From Portulaca oleracea (taxonomy: Eukaryota; Streptophyta; Magnoliopsida; Caryophyllales; Portulacaceae), in NCBI GenBank assembly GCA_029582165.1, contig CM055883.1:23959501-24023500 (forward strand): a stretch of 64,000 nt of DNA, read 5' to 3'. Below the pieces are notes generated by a model. The model saw nothing but the letters and a program-made list of their open reading frames with translations, ran no database searches and was not told the origin of the DNA. Each line of letters begins with the position of its first letter. Within the stretch, counting starts at the first letter, position 1. A program made the translations under genes and the position numbers. Of this stretch, positions 21,098-33,183 are shown in pieces.

Positions 21098-22452
21098 AGA
21101 CCCTTCCAGTTTGGGGCAAACTTGCCTCGAGGATCCTGACGTGCTGCTCTTATTTCTTGCAATACTAGATCCCCTTCTTCTAAATCCCGATCTTTGACTT
21201 TCTTATTGAAGGCTCAGGAAATCCGGCTCTGATAAAGCTGGATATTGTGTAGAGCACGGAGTCATCTTTCATCCAACAAAACCAACTCTTCATATCTAGC
21301 TCGGGCCCACTTGGCCTCAAGGATTTGACTTTCAGCAATGATCCTTATAGAAGGAACGACAAGTTCCACCGGCAAGACCACTTCCATCCCGTACACCAAA
21401 GAGTATGGCGTTGCTCTAGTTGCAGTCCGAATTGACGTTCGGTATCCCCATAGTGCAAAAGGAAGCTTGTTGGGCAAGTCTTTGTAAGTGACGCTCATCT
21501 TCTTGATGATTTTCACCAGAGTTTTATTTGCAGCCTCTACCGTTCCATTGGTTTGTGGCCGATAAGGAGAAGCATAATGATGTCGGACTTTGTACTTGGT
21601 CAAAAGAGCTGCGAATTCGCCCATGAAATGGCTCCCATTGTCATTGATAACCTCATGTGGCACCCCGTATCTACAAATGATGTTCCTTAGCATGAACTTG
21701 GCCACATGCTTCGAAGTGATTTTTGAGTATGAGGCAGCTTTTACCCATTTAGTAAAATACTCCACGGCTACCAACACATATTCATGTCCTCCTGTACCTT
21801 GGGGTGAAATCTTCCTAATAATGTCGATTCCCCACACTGAAAATGGCCAAGGTGAGGCCAAAGTGGTCAAATAAGAGGACGGTTGATGCTTGAGATCAGC
21901 ATACTCTTGACATTTCTGATATTTCCTAACAAATTGGAGATAATTGGACTCCATAATCGACCAGAAATACCCTGCTCTCTAGATCTTTTTAACCAACATT
22001 CTGCCGTTCATATGCGGTCCACACTCCCCTCCGTGAGTGGATTTCATTAATTCCTCAGCTTCCTCCTTAACAACGCATAAGAGGTTTATCCCTGTAGCAG
22101 TCTTCTTGTACAATCGATCATGAAGAATGCAATACTGAGAGGCCACTAACCGGATAGCCCTCATGGCTCGACACTCGGCATTTGACGGGTATAAATCATC
22201 TTTCAGAAATGCATAAATATCAAAGAACCATGCATCGGTACTGACCGAACCGATCATTGGCTGCTGATGAGCAGGACAATCTCTCCTCCCCATTGTCACT
22301 GCTAGGGCTTGATCCTTTTCAGGCATAGCCACCATGGATGAAAGCCTGGCTAGCGCATCAGATAGCTCATTGCAACCTCGCGGTAGATATTTGAACTTAA
22401 TATGGTTGAACTTCACGACTAGTTTGGACAAATGTTGCTGGTAGAGTGCCAA
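21098..22452 (-). pseudogene. Tat integrase
   Basis: The zinc region begins with HGGECGPHMNGRMLVKKI (near 21979-22035) and continues into CQEYADLKHQPS after a stop. The DDE core shows WGIDIIRKISPQG, then VINDNGSHF, and a glutamate in NGTVEAANKTL. The conserved ATPYSLVYGMEVVLPVE follows. The C-terminal module continues past the stop at 21262 in pieces, down to GKFAPNWEG-like sequence near 21098 (reads PRQVCPKLEG). The catalytic triad is present but the frame is broken by stops near 21979 and 21262. It is truncated where the plus-strand gag fragment begins. Confidence 0.8.
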
Positions 22453-23064
22453 AGATTAACTGTTCACCTTCCATATACTAGTAGCTTGATTGACAATCAG
22501 ACTGGAGTCTCCAAACACTCGTAGTCTTTTAATTCCAATCTTCAGGGCCACACGCAAGTCCAAAATGCAAGCTTCATACTCAGCAACGTTATTGGTAGCC
22601 TCAAAGTCAAGTTTGACTGCCAAAGGAAAGTGTATGTCTTCGGGGGAAACCAATAGAGCTCTGGTCCCGCATCCCATCTGATTAGCAGCACCATCAAAGT
22701 ATAGCTTCCAGGTTTCCTCTTTAACTTGAAATCTTTGTTCATCACTAAACTCCAAGCCCCCAGTGTCAGGGCTTCCTATAGGAAACTCAGCAAGAAAATC
22801 AAAAACTACACGCCCCTTTACGGACTTCTGTGGTCAGAAGTGTAAACTCGGATAGCATGACAACCCATCGAGCAATCATGTTGTTGATGGTAGGTTGTTC
22901 CAGATATACTTGACCGGATTACATGCTACAATCACATATATAGTGTGTGAGGGTATATAGTGACGAAGCTTCTTTGTAGACCATACTAATGCCAAGGCTA
23001 TCTTCTCAATCTCCGAATAGCGAGACTCACACCCCAAAAACTTCTTGCTGATGTAATAGATATC
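22453..23064 (-). pseudogene. Tat RNase H, second (archaeal-like) domain, and linker
   Basis: LYFDGAANQMGCGTRALLVS (22456-22755) matches the extra RNase H typical of Tat/Athila elements: FDGA, later TNNVAEYEACILDLRVAL, then VFGDSSLIVNQ. It would degrade template RNA. The linker 22756-23064, from the first RNase H, has several stops. The piece is separated from integrase by a stop at 22453. Confidence 0.75.
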
Positions 23065-24162
23065 TTACTCAACACCATCACTTTCTTGTGCTAGCAGAGC
23101 ACCCATAGCGCTTGAGATGATGGTGAGGTAAAGAAATAATGGTTTCCTGGAGATAGATGGGACTACTACTGGTAGATTGGTTAAGTCAGTTTTAACCTTC
23201 TCAAATGCTGCCTGACACTGGTCATCCAAGTCGATCGCCGCTCCCTTCTTCAGCTTCTTGAATAACGGTTCACAGGTCATTGTGAGTTTGGAAATGAATC
23301 TGCTCAAATATTGTACTCGCCCTAGGAAACCACGAATCTCCTTTTCCGTTCGAAGCGGAGGCATGTCTTGAATTGCTTTGATCTTGGATGGATCAACCTC
23401 TATCCCGCGTTGACTGACGATATAACCCAATAACTTTCCCGAAGTTACTCCAAACACACACTTCTGTGGATTCAATCTCATGTTGTACTTGCGGAGCTTA
23501 AGGAAGAACTTGCGTAAGATTGGAATGTGATCCTCACGCTTCTTCGACTTGAAAATCATGACGCCCACATATGCCTCAACTTCTACGTGGATCATGTCAT
23601 GCAGCAGGTTAGTGGCGGTGCGTTGGTAAGTAGCACCAGCGTTCTTCAGTCCGAAAGGCATGACAGTGTAACAGAAAGTTCCCCACTGAGTGATGAATGA
23701 CGTTTTCTCCATATCTTCTTCAACCATTTTGATCTGGTTGTAACCAGCATATCCATCCATGAATGACAGCAGCTCATGTCCACAGGTGTGATCAACCAAA
23801 ACGTCAATATGTGGCAAAGGAAAGCAATCCTTTGGGCTAGCTTTGTTTAGATCTTGGAAATCAACACACATCTGAACCTTTCCATCCTTTTTCGGCACTA
23901 GCACAATATTAGCTACCCACTCCGGGAATTCTACTACCCTGATGAACTTAGCTTCCAAAATCTTCTTAATTTCACCGTGAATTTTGTCCGAACACTCATT
24001 CTTAATTCTGTCAGGTCGTTGCTGTACTGGCTTAGCATCCGGGTAGAGCGGAATGGCATGTTTAGCGATCTCCCTGTCGATTCCGGGCATGCCTTCGTAA
24101 GACCAAGCGAAGACGTCTACAAACTCTCTTAGAAGCGAGGTGAACTCTTGTTGCTCCTCCAA
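23065..24162 (-). pseudogene. Tat reverse transcriptase with destroyed YVDD box
   Basis: The frame starts VFAWSYEGMPGID and reads VPKKDGKVQMCVDFQDLN, FPLPHIDVLVD, SFMDGYAGYNQIKM and VMPFGLKNAGATYQR. The catalytic box is EAYVGVMIFKSK: both aspartates of YVDD are lost, so the enzyme cannot polymerise DNA. The connection reads LLGYIVSQRGIEVDPSKIKAI. The first RNase H follows and decays toward 23065 (ISSAMGALLAQ). The long open frame suggests the loss is fairly recent, or that the element moved in trans. Confidence 0.85.
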
Positions 24163-24164
24163 GG

Positions 24165-25592
24165 TTAATGATTTGCCAATTTCAATTCCGGGGGAGTTTC
24201 AGGCGGCCCCACATTGATGGCGATGGTTTCTTTGACAAGTGCCATCTGATTCTCGTGGTCATTCATGGCTTGTGTTAATTCATAGTTAATAGCACAACAA
24301 TTAGGGAGAAGGGAAGAAGAACAAAGATACTCAGAAACGTTCACTTTATTGAATGCATAAACGAATACAAACTCATCAGCCTTGGGGCTAATCCCAGCTG
24401 ACTCAGACTCGATTACAAACTCACTAGTGCTCGACTCTGATTGGACCTTACAAGGTTCTCCTAACACTAGGGTATATTTATTGTTAATAACATCGACCCA
24501 GGTCACTTTGTGGCAGCCTCTATCAACAGGGATCATGGCGCTTGGGTCAAATTCACAGTTGGACAACACAACAACCAAGGAGTCCACCTCTTTTTCCTTC
24601 TTAGAAGTTTCTTGACCGAATAGTAGACCGAACATATTCCCTCCAGAAAGATGAGTCCACTCAAGAGGTGACTGCTCATTTGTCTTAGGCTTGACAACTT
24701 TCTTCGACGAGACATCGCAGTCGTTGAAAACCTCTAATCCGGGAAAATGAATGCCATTAACATATCGAGGTTCTGGGAAACCATATCAAGGGAAATCATC
24801 ACCCTGCCTTATGAACTGTCCATTCAAGGTTAATGGATATGGCTTAGTCTCCATCAGCTTAGGAGAATCGAACTGGTTTCTTTGACGAGCTAATGCAATC
24901 TTGGCAAGACGAACCTCCTGATTAGTTGGTTTATATCCTAAACCAAAGTGACAAGAGTAAGTAGAAGTATAAAACTGTGGCACAACCCTGTCTGGTCTCT
25001 TCCCTAAAGACATTCCCGGGAAATACCCCTGTCTTCTCAAAATAGCATAAATCTTCAGGTTAGAGTAAGCAGCAAAATCAAAGGGTGCTTCGTCTTGTAT
25101 AACAGCGACCATTTTAAAGTTGTGAAGTTCTACATCAGTAAAGGAGTGCTCTACTTCCAATACCGGCTGTTTGGGTTCGAAAGTCCCAGAGATTGCTCCT
25201 ACCGAAAGGGTGACCACCTGATTGTGTATAACCATCTGCACCTTCTGATGTAGTGTTGAAGCCACAACATTACAGTTGTGTACCCATGGGCGTCCCAACA
25301 GCAGGTTAAAAGTAGCAGGAATATCCAAAACCATGAACTCCACATTCTGAGCGATGTGGTTAAAGATGATAGGCAACGTTACCGTTCCTAACGACTTTCG
25401 AGGGGTATTATCATATACCCAAAGTAACACAGCATCTTGAGCTAGTTGACTCTTTTGGATCCCTAGCTTGGCAGTAGTTCGCCAAGAACAAACATTCACA
25501 GCGGAGCCATTATCCACCAAAATTAATGGAATCACTTTATTAGAGCAAAGTGTGGTTAAGTACAAAGCTTTATTATGATTCATTCCAGACAC
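24165..25592 (-). pseudogene. Tat protease and linker to RT
   Basis: The aspartic protease, which matures the polyprotein, shows LILVDNGSAVNVCSW near 25505-25550; D-N-G-S is the usual Tat form of the DTG site. LLLGRPWVHN lies near 25270-25300. A G-patch-like stretch (HFGLGYKPTNQEVR) near 24920-24960 follows, as is usual in this lineage. The linker (24165-24635) is acidic and poorly conserved. Stops separate protease from gag (25593-25624) and linker from RT (24163). Confidence 0.75.
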
Positions 25593-25624
25593 AGGTAGAT
25601 CCTCATCACTAAAGGTATTGCACC

Positions 25625-27679
25625 CTAGCTAGCAGCTACATGTGAGACCAAAGCCTCTAGAGTTGTGGAGGTAGGAATAATCGCATTCTGGAGAGCCCCC
25701 ATAATAAGCTCTCTATGTGGCTTAGAAGCGCATATCAGTTGCCAAATTAACACATTTTCCACAGTCTTTTTCATTTGCGTAAGAACAGCATCCTCAGGAG
25801 TGGCAGGCACTTCTGTTCTCATAGGACTTGGATTTGATGGAGAAGCCACAGGTTCAGCCCTTGCCTGATTGTGCCTTCCCGACCTAGTTAAGAATGCAGC
25901 ACTAGGTGGAATCTCTTCTTCCTTATCGGACCAGAAATCATCATCAGGACCTTCTTCATATACATCCTCTTCGTCACTAACCCAAATACCGTTGACAGTA
26001 AAGGGTGTCAAATCTTCAGGAAGGAGTGTCGGTGCTCCTTCGTTGGTGATACATTTGGACGGATCAAAAGTGTCCTCTCCTACGAGGATGGCATGATTTG
26101 GGAGAGGATTGCTTTTGTTATTGGGATTATTTGCAGCTTTAGGTATCGGTAGTGCCCCAGAACAGATCATCTTCTCAATCTCATTCTTAAGTGTCCAGCG
26201 TCGCTCAGTGTCATGACCTCTGGTCCGGTGGTACTTGCAGTAAGCATTGTTGTTCCATCCTGGTCCCTTAGTCTCAAGTTCAGGTCTAGGTACTGGCAAC
26301 TGGATCTTGTTTGTTTTTAGCAATCGGTCCAATGCTTCAGCATAATTCATGTCAAGTAGGGTATATGAATCGTATTGGAAGTAAGTCGTCTTCGGAGGCG
26401 GACCACGATTCACATTTTTTACAAAGCTTGTCTCGGCCACCTTAAGAGAATTGGTGGTCCTTCTTCCCACGTTGTTGCCCTTCCAATTGTGGGACGCAAC
26501 GGTCTTTTCCTTGTGTGCCTCCAGCTTAGGACATAACTTCTTCAAGCACTCAAAACTCTCAACCACATGAAAGTCTAATTGTTGTGCCAAACTTAGTTTT
26601 AAACCACGGACAAATGTGTCCAACTGCATTTCTGTGGGAATGATGCTAGTCACCTGAGATAGCTTAGCATGCCACCTCTCGTAGTAGGCCGTGAATGACT
26701 CATTTTCTCCTTCTCGGATAGCCATGATGTCTGTCAGGGTCACCTTATCTTTCTTGATCTTACTGTAATGCTCGATAAATGCCCTACGCAAAGCAGTCCA
26801 ATCTCCTCGTACCTACAGAGGAAGAGTGTAATGCCAGTTCAATGCTTCATCATTCAAAGATGATGGGAAGACTTGCTTGTAATGCTAAGTAGTGACACCT
26901 CGAAGTGGCATCACCCGGTTGAACTCCTACACGTGATGGGTTGGATTCTCGGATGGGTAGAGCTTCTTCAGCGGAATGTCCATGTTTCCCACTATATTAG
27001 CATTGATGTCACCAGGTGTTTCCAACTCGACAAACTGATTAGTGAAGGTTGGAATCTGACTCACAACATCCTTGAACACGTTGAGTTGAGCTTTTATGTC
27101 TTGGATGACAGGGTCATTGCATAACTCACCCTTAATCGGGACAGTTTGAGGAACAATCACTGACGGTGGTGACCTTGGTGTTAGGTCATCAGGCACTTCT
27201 ATGATCACTCCAGCATTGGAACTTTCGCCTATCTTCCCTTTGCCTTTGTCACTCGTAGGGTTAGGAAGAACTTCTATCTCATCATTGTGCGCCATTCCCA
27301 TTGGCATGCTGATGCGCTGCACAGCCTCCAAAACACCATTAAGAGTTTCTTGTTGTTGCTCTATGCGAGTATCTTGCCTTTAGATGAGTTATCGCTGCCG
27401 AGCGATGTGCTCATCGGTTTTCTTCTCTTGCTGTAGGGCATCAAAAGTGATTGAACCCTCAACTTGCTTGAACTTCTCCTCAAGAAGTTTGACTAAGGCC
27501 TCTTGGACTTGGTTGCCCTCGTGGTTTTCTTCAGCAGACCTGTCGAATTGCAGACGACGGGAGGTTTTGGACCAGGGTGCTGACGGAACGAAGACCGGGT
27601 TACGGATCAAGCGACCTGTTGGGCCGAGGATCCAAGCTAGACTCGGGTCTCCAATGTTGACTACAGCAAAACCACACAC
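25625..27679 (-). pseudogene. Tat gag
   Basis: Three open pieces (27679-27389, 27331-26927, 26791-25625) cover gag, which packages element RNA. The core reads YYERWHAKLSQVTSII and LDTFVRGLKLSLAQQL. The nucleic-acid-binding site is the Tat-type CKYHRTRGHDTERRWTLK (near 26185-26240) rather than a standard zinc knuckle. An acidic region (SDEEDVYEEGPDDDFWSDKE) follows near 25930-25990. Stops and frame changes near 27380, 27335 and 26800 break the frame. Which start was used is unclear. Confidence 0.75.
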
Positions 27680-29045
27680 AACTCAAAGATTGACCTTTTA
27701 TTGACCCCAAAACCTGACCTTATGAACGCATGACCTAATGTACCTACATAGGACTTCCTAATATGCACAATCTACATGTTGATTGGACAAGGTCACTCAC
27801 CCGGGACACGAGTTTGCATGACCCTAACTCTACATGACCTTAAAGACCATTGATCATCATAAAGGGCCGAATAACACCAAACACAGCGAATCAAGACCGA
27901 GTAAAGGAGTTCAAGTCATTGTTTCTCAATTCGGATAAGCCCCATCCACAGGCTGACCATTTTAAGGAGAATCCGTAGCTTGAACACCATACTTGGGATA
28001 ACTCAAGCTGTACTGATTATTATATGGACTAGAATGATGATGAACAAGACTGACTGCCTAACACCTTTCTATTTTATTTTCATTTTAAATCTATTTGTTT
28101 GGGAAAATGGATATCGTAAAGGACTCGATATAACCAACGACGAGTGAGTTATAATCAATTTATGGATTTAATTAATAAATCCAACATGATTGGGCCTAAC
28201 CATGGGCCGGCCATGAGTGTGATGGTTTCAAAAATTAACTCGATAAATTGATTTACTCGAACCTGGTGATTATTATACAGTCTAAGACTTTACCCATTTT
28301 CTTTTGTTGGACTATTAAGCAGGTTTATTGAACCTTTGTTGAGAAGATGTTGTAAAGGGCCATGTAGAATCATCAAAGGCGAGTTGAGTTTACTTTATGA
28401 ACCAAGAGGATCAACCTTTATGGATAAATGGGCCCAACCACTGGGTTAATCATAACTTTTAAGGTTTGCACTTCTTAGTTGGTAAACATGACACTTCTCA
28501 GTCCAATGACTACTATATGGACTAGAACAACATCCCTAAACTTGGGTCGACTCTTTTACAACGAATTTAAACACATAGCACAAAGCATACAAATGAACAA
28601 GGGATATCCTAAACCAAGGCTCTATGTACAAAAGGGTTTATTGGCTGGATAAGGCTTAGCGGCTTATGTACTCGCCCCGGTGCATTCTTGTTGTAAAGGC
28701 AACTTGAATGTGTGGGGTGTTGCTCTTGGAGGCTCGAGTAGAGATCTCGTAGAGTGATGCATGAGTGGATGTGGTGACCAAGGCTCTCTCGGTGTAAGTG
28801 CACCAACTGAGTATGGCCGGTCCGGCATCCCATGGGTTATTTTTTGTGGTTTAAAGAGAAAAAACCTAATACCGCCGATTTATGTACTCCTACAACATAT
28901 TACATGTCAAAGGAGTGCCCCGGTATATGCAATGCATTATGCCTAAAAATAATGATTTAATAATACAAAGTAAAAAATCATTTTCCTTCCAAAAGATTTA
29001 AAGCACACAAACTTTTTTCAAGTTTTACCCACTTTAAGAAAAACT
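27680..29045 (-). other. Untranslated leader of the Tat element
   Basis: About 1.4 kb between the primer site and gag, AT-rich, without a supportable ORF. Phrases such as tatatggactagaat recur at 28021-28036 and 28514-28529, suggesting an old internal duplication. Confidence 0.5.
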
Positions 29046-29062
29046 CCCCAGAGGAGTCGCCA
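29046..29062 (-). other. Primer-binding site of the Tat element
   Basis: The minus strand reads TGGCGACTCCTCTGGGG, 7 nt downstream of the LTR end. It is the primer-site form widely seen in Tat/Ogre elements, attributed to tRNA-Arg; the exact tRNA was not checked. Confidence 0.65.
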
Positions 29063-29069
29063 AAAATCC

Positions 29070-30743
29070 TGTGGACATTTTTCCTCGCCGTTCGGGCTTC
29101 CGAACGTCCATGTTTGGATTGGGGTGTAATTCGGTGATTTGTGTTGGGGTTTAACCTTTGACAAAAACTCTTTAACGAAATCAAACTTACATTTCATGAA
29201 TAATATTTTGTAAAATCACTTTCCCCTTACTTAGCCATTTTATGAGTCATCGAATTAAATCTTTAAGAGCGAACATCCACTTGTTCCAAACTCTTCTAAA
29301 TTTAACCCAATTTTCTCATTTAAATGTTAGGCTCGAAAGAATGCAATTTCTGCAAATATTACTTAGAAATATAATAAAGAAAATCCCTAAAGTTGCATCG
29401 ACACATTGTAAAACCGTAGTTTATGCAATTCTCGATGTGCTTTGGTTTGAAATGGGACCCCCACCCAACTTTTTAAAGAGAAAAGCCAAGAAAACTAAAG
29501 AGAAAATAAAGAAACACTGCTCCTGCGAAACCCAAGAATGAATTCGGGGGTAAGGCTACGAACTCGAAAAGCAAACTTTAAGAGTTCACCTCTCACAAAA
29601 AGAAAGACTCTACTAAAAGTTTAAAATGTTCTTTTGATAAAGTTTGGAAGGGAAATGAATGAATACTTTATAGAATTATTTCATTGAATCATGCAACAAG
29701 AATGGAATATACAAGAAGAAGAATACAAACAATTATGTACGGAACAAGAACACTTAAAAGCTTACATTGCTACTTTGTTGGGGAAAGCCTTGCCTTGCCT
29801 TTGAATACTTGTTGAATCCTCCTTGATGACTTAAAACATTCCTCTCCAAGTGCCAAAGGTATGATAGAAAAAAGGTGGTAAAAAGATGATAAGAAAAGGG
29901 TGATAAGAGGGGAATAATAAAGCTCTTTTTGTGGTTTCGGATGTGTTTAGGCTAGGGTTTTTGTGGAGTTTTGGAAGAATGGGATAAGATGTGTATTTAG
30001 GCTTTTTGTGGGATAAGAGATGAAGATTATGGATGGATAGTAAGATAGAATAGAGGATGGATAGGATGGGAGATGAAGATGAGAATGTAATGGAGATAAA
30101 GATTGTACGAGATATTAGAGAGAATGAGTAAGAGAGTAAGAGAATGAGTAGAGAGGGAGAGATGATGAATGAAATGGTGAGTTGATGAGTGAAAATGACT
30201 TGGAGTAGGATGGTATTTATAGGAGGATGAAGGATAGGAGATGCATGCATACATATACATACACCTCGTAGTCTCCGTAGCTCTACACTTCACTAGGCAG
30301 TAGGGGAGATGCATGAAGATGGACGGCAACACGTGGTCAATTGACCACATGTGGTAGGTGTGTGTAGGTCGGTCGGCCACTACGCCAGGGGGAGGGATCA
30401 GCTTCGTCCATGCATGCATGGACGGTGGAGTGTGAAGTGAACCTACCTAGGGAGGCTGCCATTCACACTGGACGAAATGAGCATGTGTTTACCTAACTTT
30501 TTAGGTGTTTTTGAGTGCTTTCGTGAGGATTTGATCTCGCGACCTCTGGCTCTTGTTTGTAGGGTTTGCATGGCTCCATTTTTATATAAAGAATGTGCAT
30601 GTAGCTAGGATGGATCACATGTGATTATGCGTGTGACTTTAGGTGAACAAATACATGTAAAATGCCTGCATTTATCAAATCTTTTTTATTTCTTCCGCTC
30701 TTCTTTTTATATGGTTTTATTCGTCAAAATCTCGGTGTCTACA
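29070..30743 (-). repeat. 5' LTR of the Tat element
   Basis: About 1674 bp. Ends match as inverted repeats, TGTAGACA at 30743 and TGTGGACA reading in from 29070. The distal 625 bp pair with the left LTR at 1-615. The LTR abuts LINE coding sequence at 30744, so the Tat element inserted into that LINE. Confidence 0.8.
30214..30351 (-). promoter_or_regulatory. 5' LTR promoter: TATA box and G-box/W-box palindrome
   Basis: Minus-strand TATAAATA lies at 30214-30221. The palindrome at 30330-30351 has an intact CACGTG on its left arm and CACATG on its right, the mirror of the left LTR. Transcription would start about 30 nt below 30214. Confidence 0.6.
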
Positions 30744-32965
30744 ATGACGCTTAAACCTTCCCAACATCAGTGGTAGGCCTAAATATCTGTTATTACTATT
30801 CATCTCTTCCATCCCTAATTCCTCCTTGATTTCACTTTTGATCTCCTCCCTGACATTCACACTGAAGAAAGCTTCCGACTTGTTGATGTTTATTTGTTGT
30901 CCGGATAAAATTTCGAAATCAGGGAGGACATTTTTAAGTGCTCGGGCTTCTTCCTTCGAGGCCTTCAGGAAAAAGAGATTGTCGTCGGCGAAAAACATGT
31001 GGGATATTGCAGGAGCGTTCCGACATATTTTAATACCATGGAGTGCTTATGCTTCACACGCTCTTCGGATGAGGGCTGTCAGGCCTTCCGACACCAATAA
31101 GAACAAGTACGGTGACAAAGGATCTCCTTAGCGGAGACCCTTACTGGGAGTCAAGAAGCCCATCGTTTTACCGTTCACCGAGAAGGAAAAGGTGACTGAT
31201 CTCATACATTTCATCACCAGCTATATCCAAGGCTGAGGGAAACCCATCTGAGTCATTATGAGTTCTAGAAAACCCCATTCAACGCGGTCGTAAGCTTTAC
31301 TCATGTCTATCTTTGCCGCCATCCATCCTTTCTGACCTCATTTCAACTTTCTCATATAGTGAAAAGCCTCATAGGCCACTAGGAAGTTGTCATAGATTAA
31401 CATGCCCGAGACAAAAGCTGGTTGTCGTGGATCAATGATACCGGGCAATATCATTTTCAATCGATTTGCCATTGTTTTGGAAATGAGCTTGTATGTAACA
31501 TTACACAAGCTTATCGGTCTGAGGTCTTTCATCTCTGGTGGGCTCTTCACCTTCGGTATGAGCGTGATGTGTGTATGGTTTAGGTCTCTCGGCATAGGAT
31601 CGCCGTTTAGCACCCTTAGAACTGTGTCGCTCACCGTACTTCCGACAATGTCCCAGTATTTGTGATAAAATAATGCTGACATTCCATCCGGTCCCGGAGC
31701 CTTCAAGGGGGTCATTTCTCTTAGAGCCCATTCCACCTCATCCTTCTTATACGGTTTTATCAGCGATTTACCTTCTTCTATCGTAATTTTGTTCTGTAAG
31801 TCCGGTAGGTTGACACCCTCCAAAGGTGGGCCAGTGGACGTGAACATTTTCTTGAAATACTCTTGTACCACATGCTGGATTGGTTCCTATCCTTCTTGCA
31901 CCCTCCCTTCCTCATCTTTCAGTGAATGGATTGTGTTTGTTCATTGAGCCTTTCCATCTCTTGTAGCTTTTCCTCCAAAGACCTCAAAGCCTGAATATGT
32001 TGGCCCTAGGTATTCTTCTCACAGAATTCTTGGTATTTCTTCCTCATATCCTTTGCTTTCTCTGTCAATCCACCATAGTTTTATTTCCCCCATTTTTTGA
32101 ACTCACCCCCACAGAACAGTAGGCGCTTGCTCAGGGATTCATGACGGCCATCCGTTTTGGCCCATACTTTCCTCACAACTTCTTGGAAATTGGGGTTAGT
32201 CGCCCAAATGGCTTCAAATTTTGGGTTGTGGCAGTTCCGCTCCTCGCTCTAGCATATTTTATCCATATCCAGGATCACTGGGAGATGATTTGACCCTTCC
32301 CAATGGAAATTATGTACTTGGCATCCCGGCCACACTTCATGCCAAGCTTCGTTGCATACAAAATGATCTAGGCGTTCCTCGACAAAGCTCTCTCCTTCCC
32401 TTCGGTTGTTCCATGTAAATCTACTTCCTTTGTAACCTATATCCCCCAGTTCAGTCTTGCTTAACGCATTCATGAATTCCTGTGCCATTTGGAAATCAAG
32501 ACCACTTCCCACCGCTCTTTCGGATGGAAACAAATCCCCATTAAAATCACCAAACATGCACCATGGGAGGGAATTTCCTTCGCCTAGTTTTTCCATTAAA
32601 CTCCATGTATGTTTTTTCATGCTCCCTTCGGACCACCCATACATCCCTGTCACTCTACAAATTTTCTGGTCTACTGTTAATATCGCATCAATGTGGTGGG
32701 AGGTATAAGATTGCACTTCCACTACGGCCGCTTCCCTCCACATCATGGAAATTCCACCTGCTCTTCGAATCGGGGGAACTACAAAACAATTCGTGAACTG
32801 ACATTTCCACTTGACCCAATCCATCTCATTCGGGAATAATTTAGTCTCTATAAGAAAAACCACTTCCGGGGACCATATTCGTATCAATGCACGGAGGGAG
32901 TTAACTTCCGTTGGCGTCCCCAGCCCACGGCAGTTGTGGCTTAGGATCTTCATTGTGATCGGCAA
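30744..32965 (-). pseudogene. LINE (L1-type) ORF2: endonuclease and reverse transcriptase
   Basis: The minus-strand start at 32965 reads MKILSHNCRGLGTP, the opening of the apurinic-type endonuclease that nicks target DNA. FGDFNGDLFPSE, SRFTWNN and RLDHFVCN follow. The final SDH motif is SNHLPVIL, with aspartate changed to asparagine. After stops, the RT shows KAPGPDGMSALFYHKYW, HITLIPKVKSP, DLRPISLCNVTYK (31871-31338), and the catalytic FADD in HVFFADDNLFFLK near 30975-30998. The reading is interrupted by stops between 31337 and 30999 and between 32248 and 31872. At 30744 it is cut by the Tat LTR, so its 3' end must lie beyond the left window edge (inference). Confidence 0.85.
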
Positions 32966-33183
32966 GGGTGGGCCTCGCCCGCCCCCGCCGCTGCATCAGT
33001 GTCTACCATCTCAATGTCATGGGTTCGTATTCGCTTCTCTCGTATCTCCACCTCCATAAGTTGCATGGAATCCAGTATAGCCCTCTCCTCGTTAAGCTTT
33101 CTTTTTGCACACTTGTTGGTAATTTGCAAGCCTTGAGCTCCTCTTTCTTTCCCTTCTGTCTGAAAACGTCTCCATGTCCCCTT

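Larger units (their letters stand above)
1..30743 (-). mobile_element. Tat-lineage Ty3/gypsy retrotransposon with nested insertions
   Basis: The right LTR starts at 30743 (minus strand, TGTAGACACC) and is followed after 29070 by a TGGCGACTCC-type primer site, then gag, protease, RT, RNase H and integrase in that order down to 21098. At 616-631 a purine-rich tract sits directly before a second copy of the same LTR start (615), and the LTR sequence 1-615 matches 30119-30743 with several percent divergence. That is the layout of one element whose 3' LTR is cut by the window start. Without the 12.7-kb nested cluster it is still over 17 kb, which fits the large Tat/Ogre group. Antisense extra ORFs and 3' tandem repeats also fit that group. 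That both LTRs belong to one insertion is inferred, because the outer left flank is not visible. Confidence 0.75.

Noticed and set aside
29831..30419. Open frames of 130-139 codons on the minus strand
   Set aside because: They lie within the Tat LTR promoter and leader. The translations are low-complexity Ser/Ile/His-rich and are not conserved in the left LTR.
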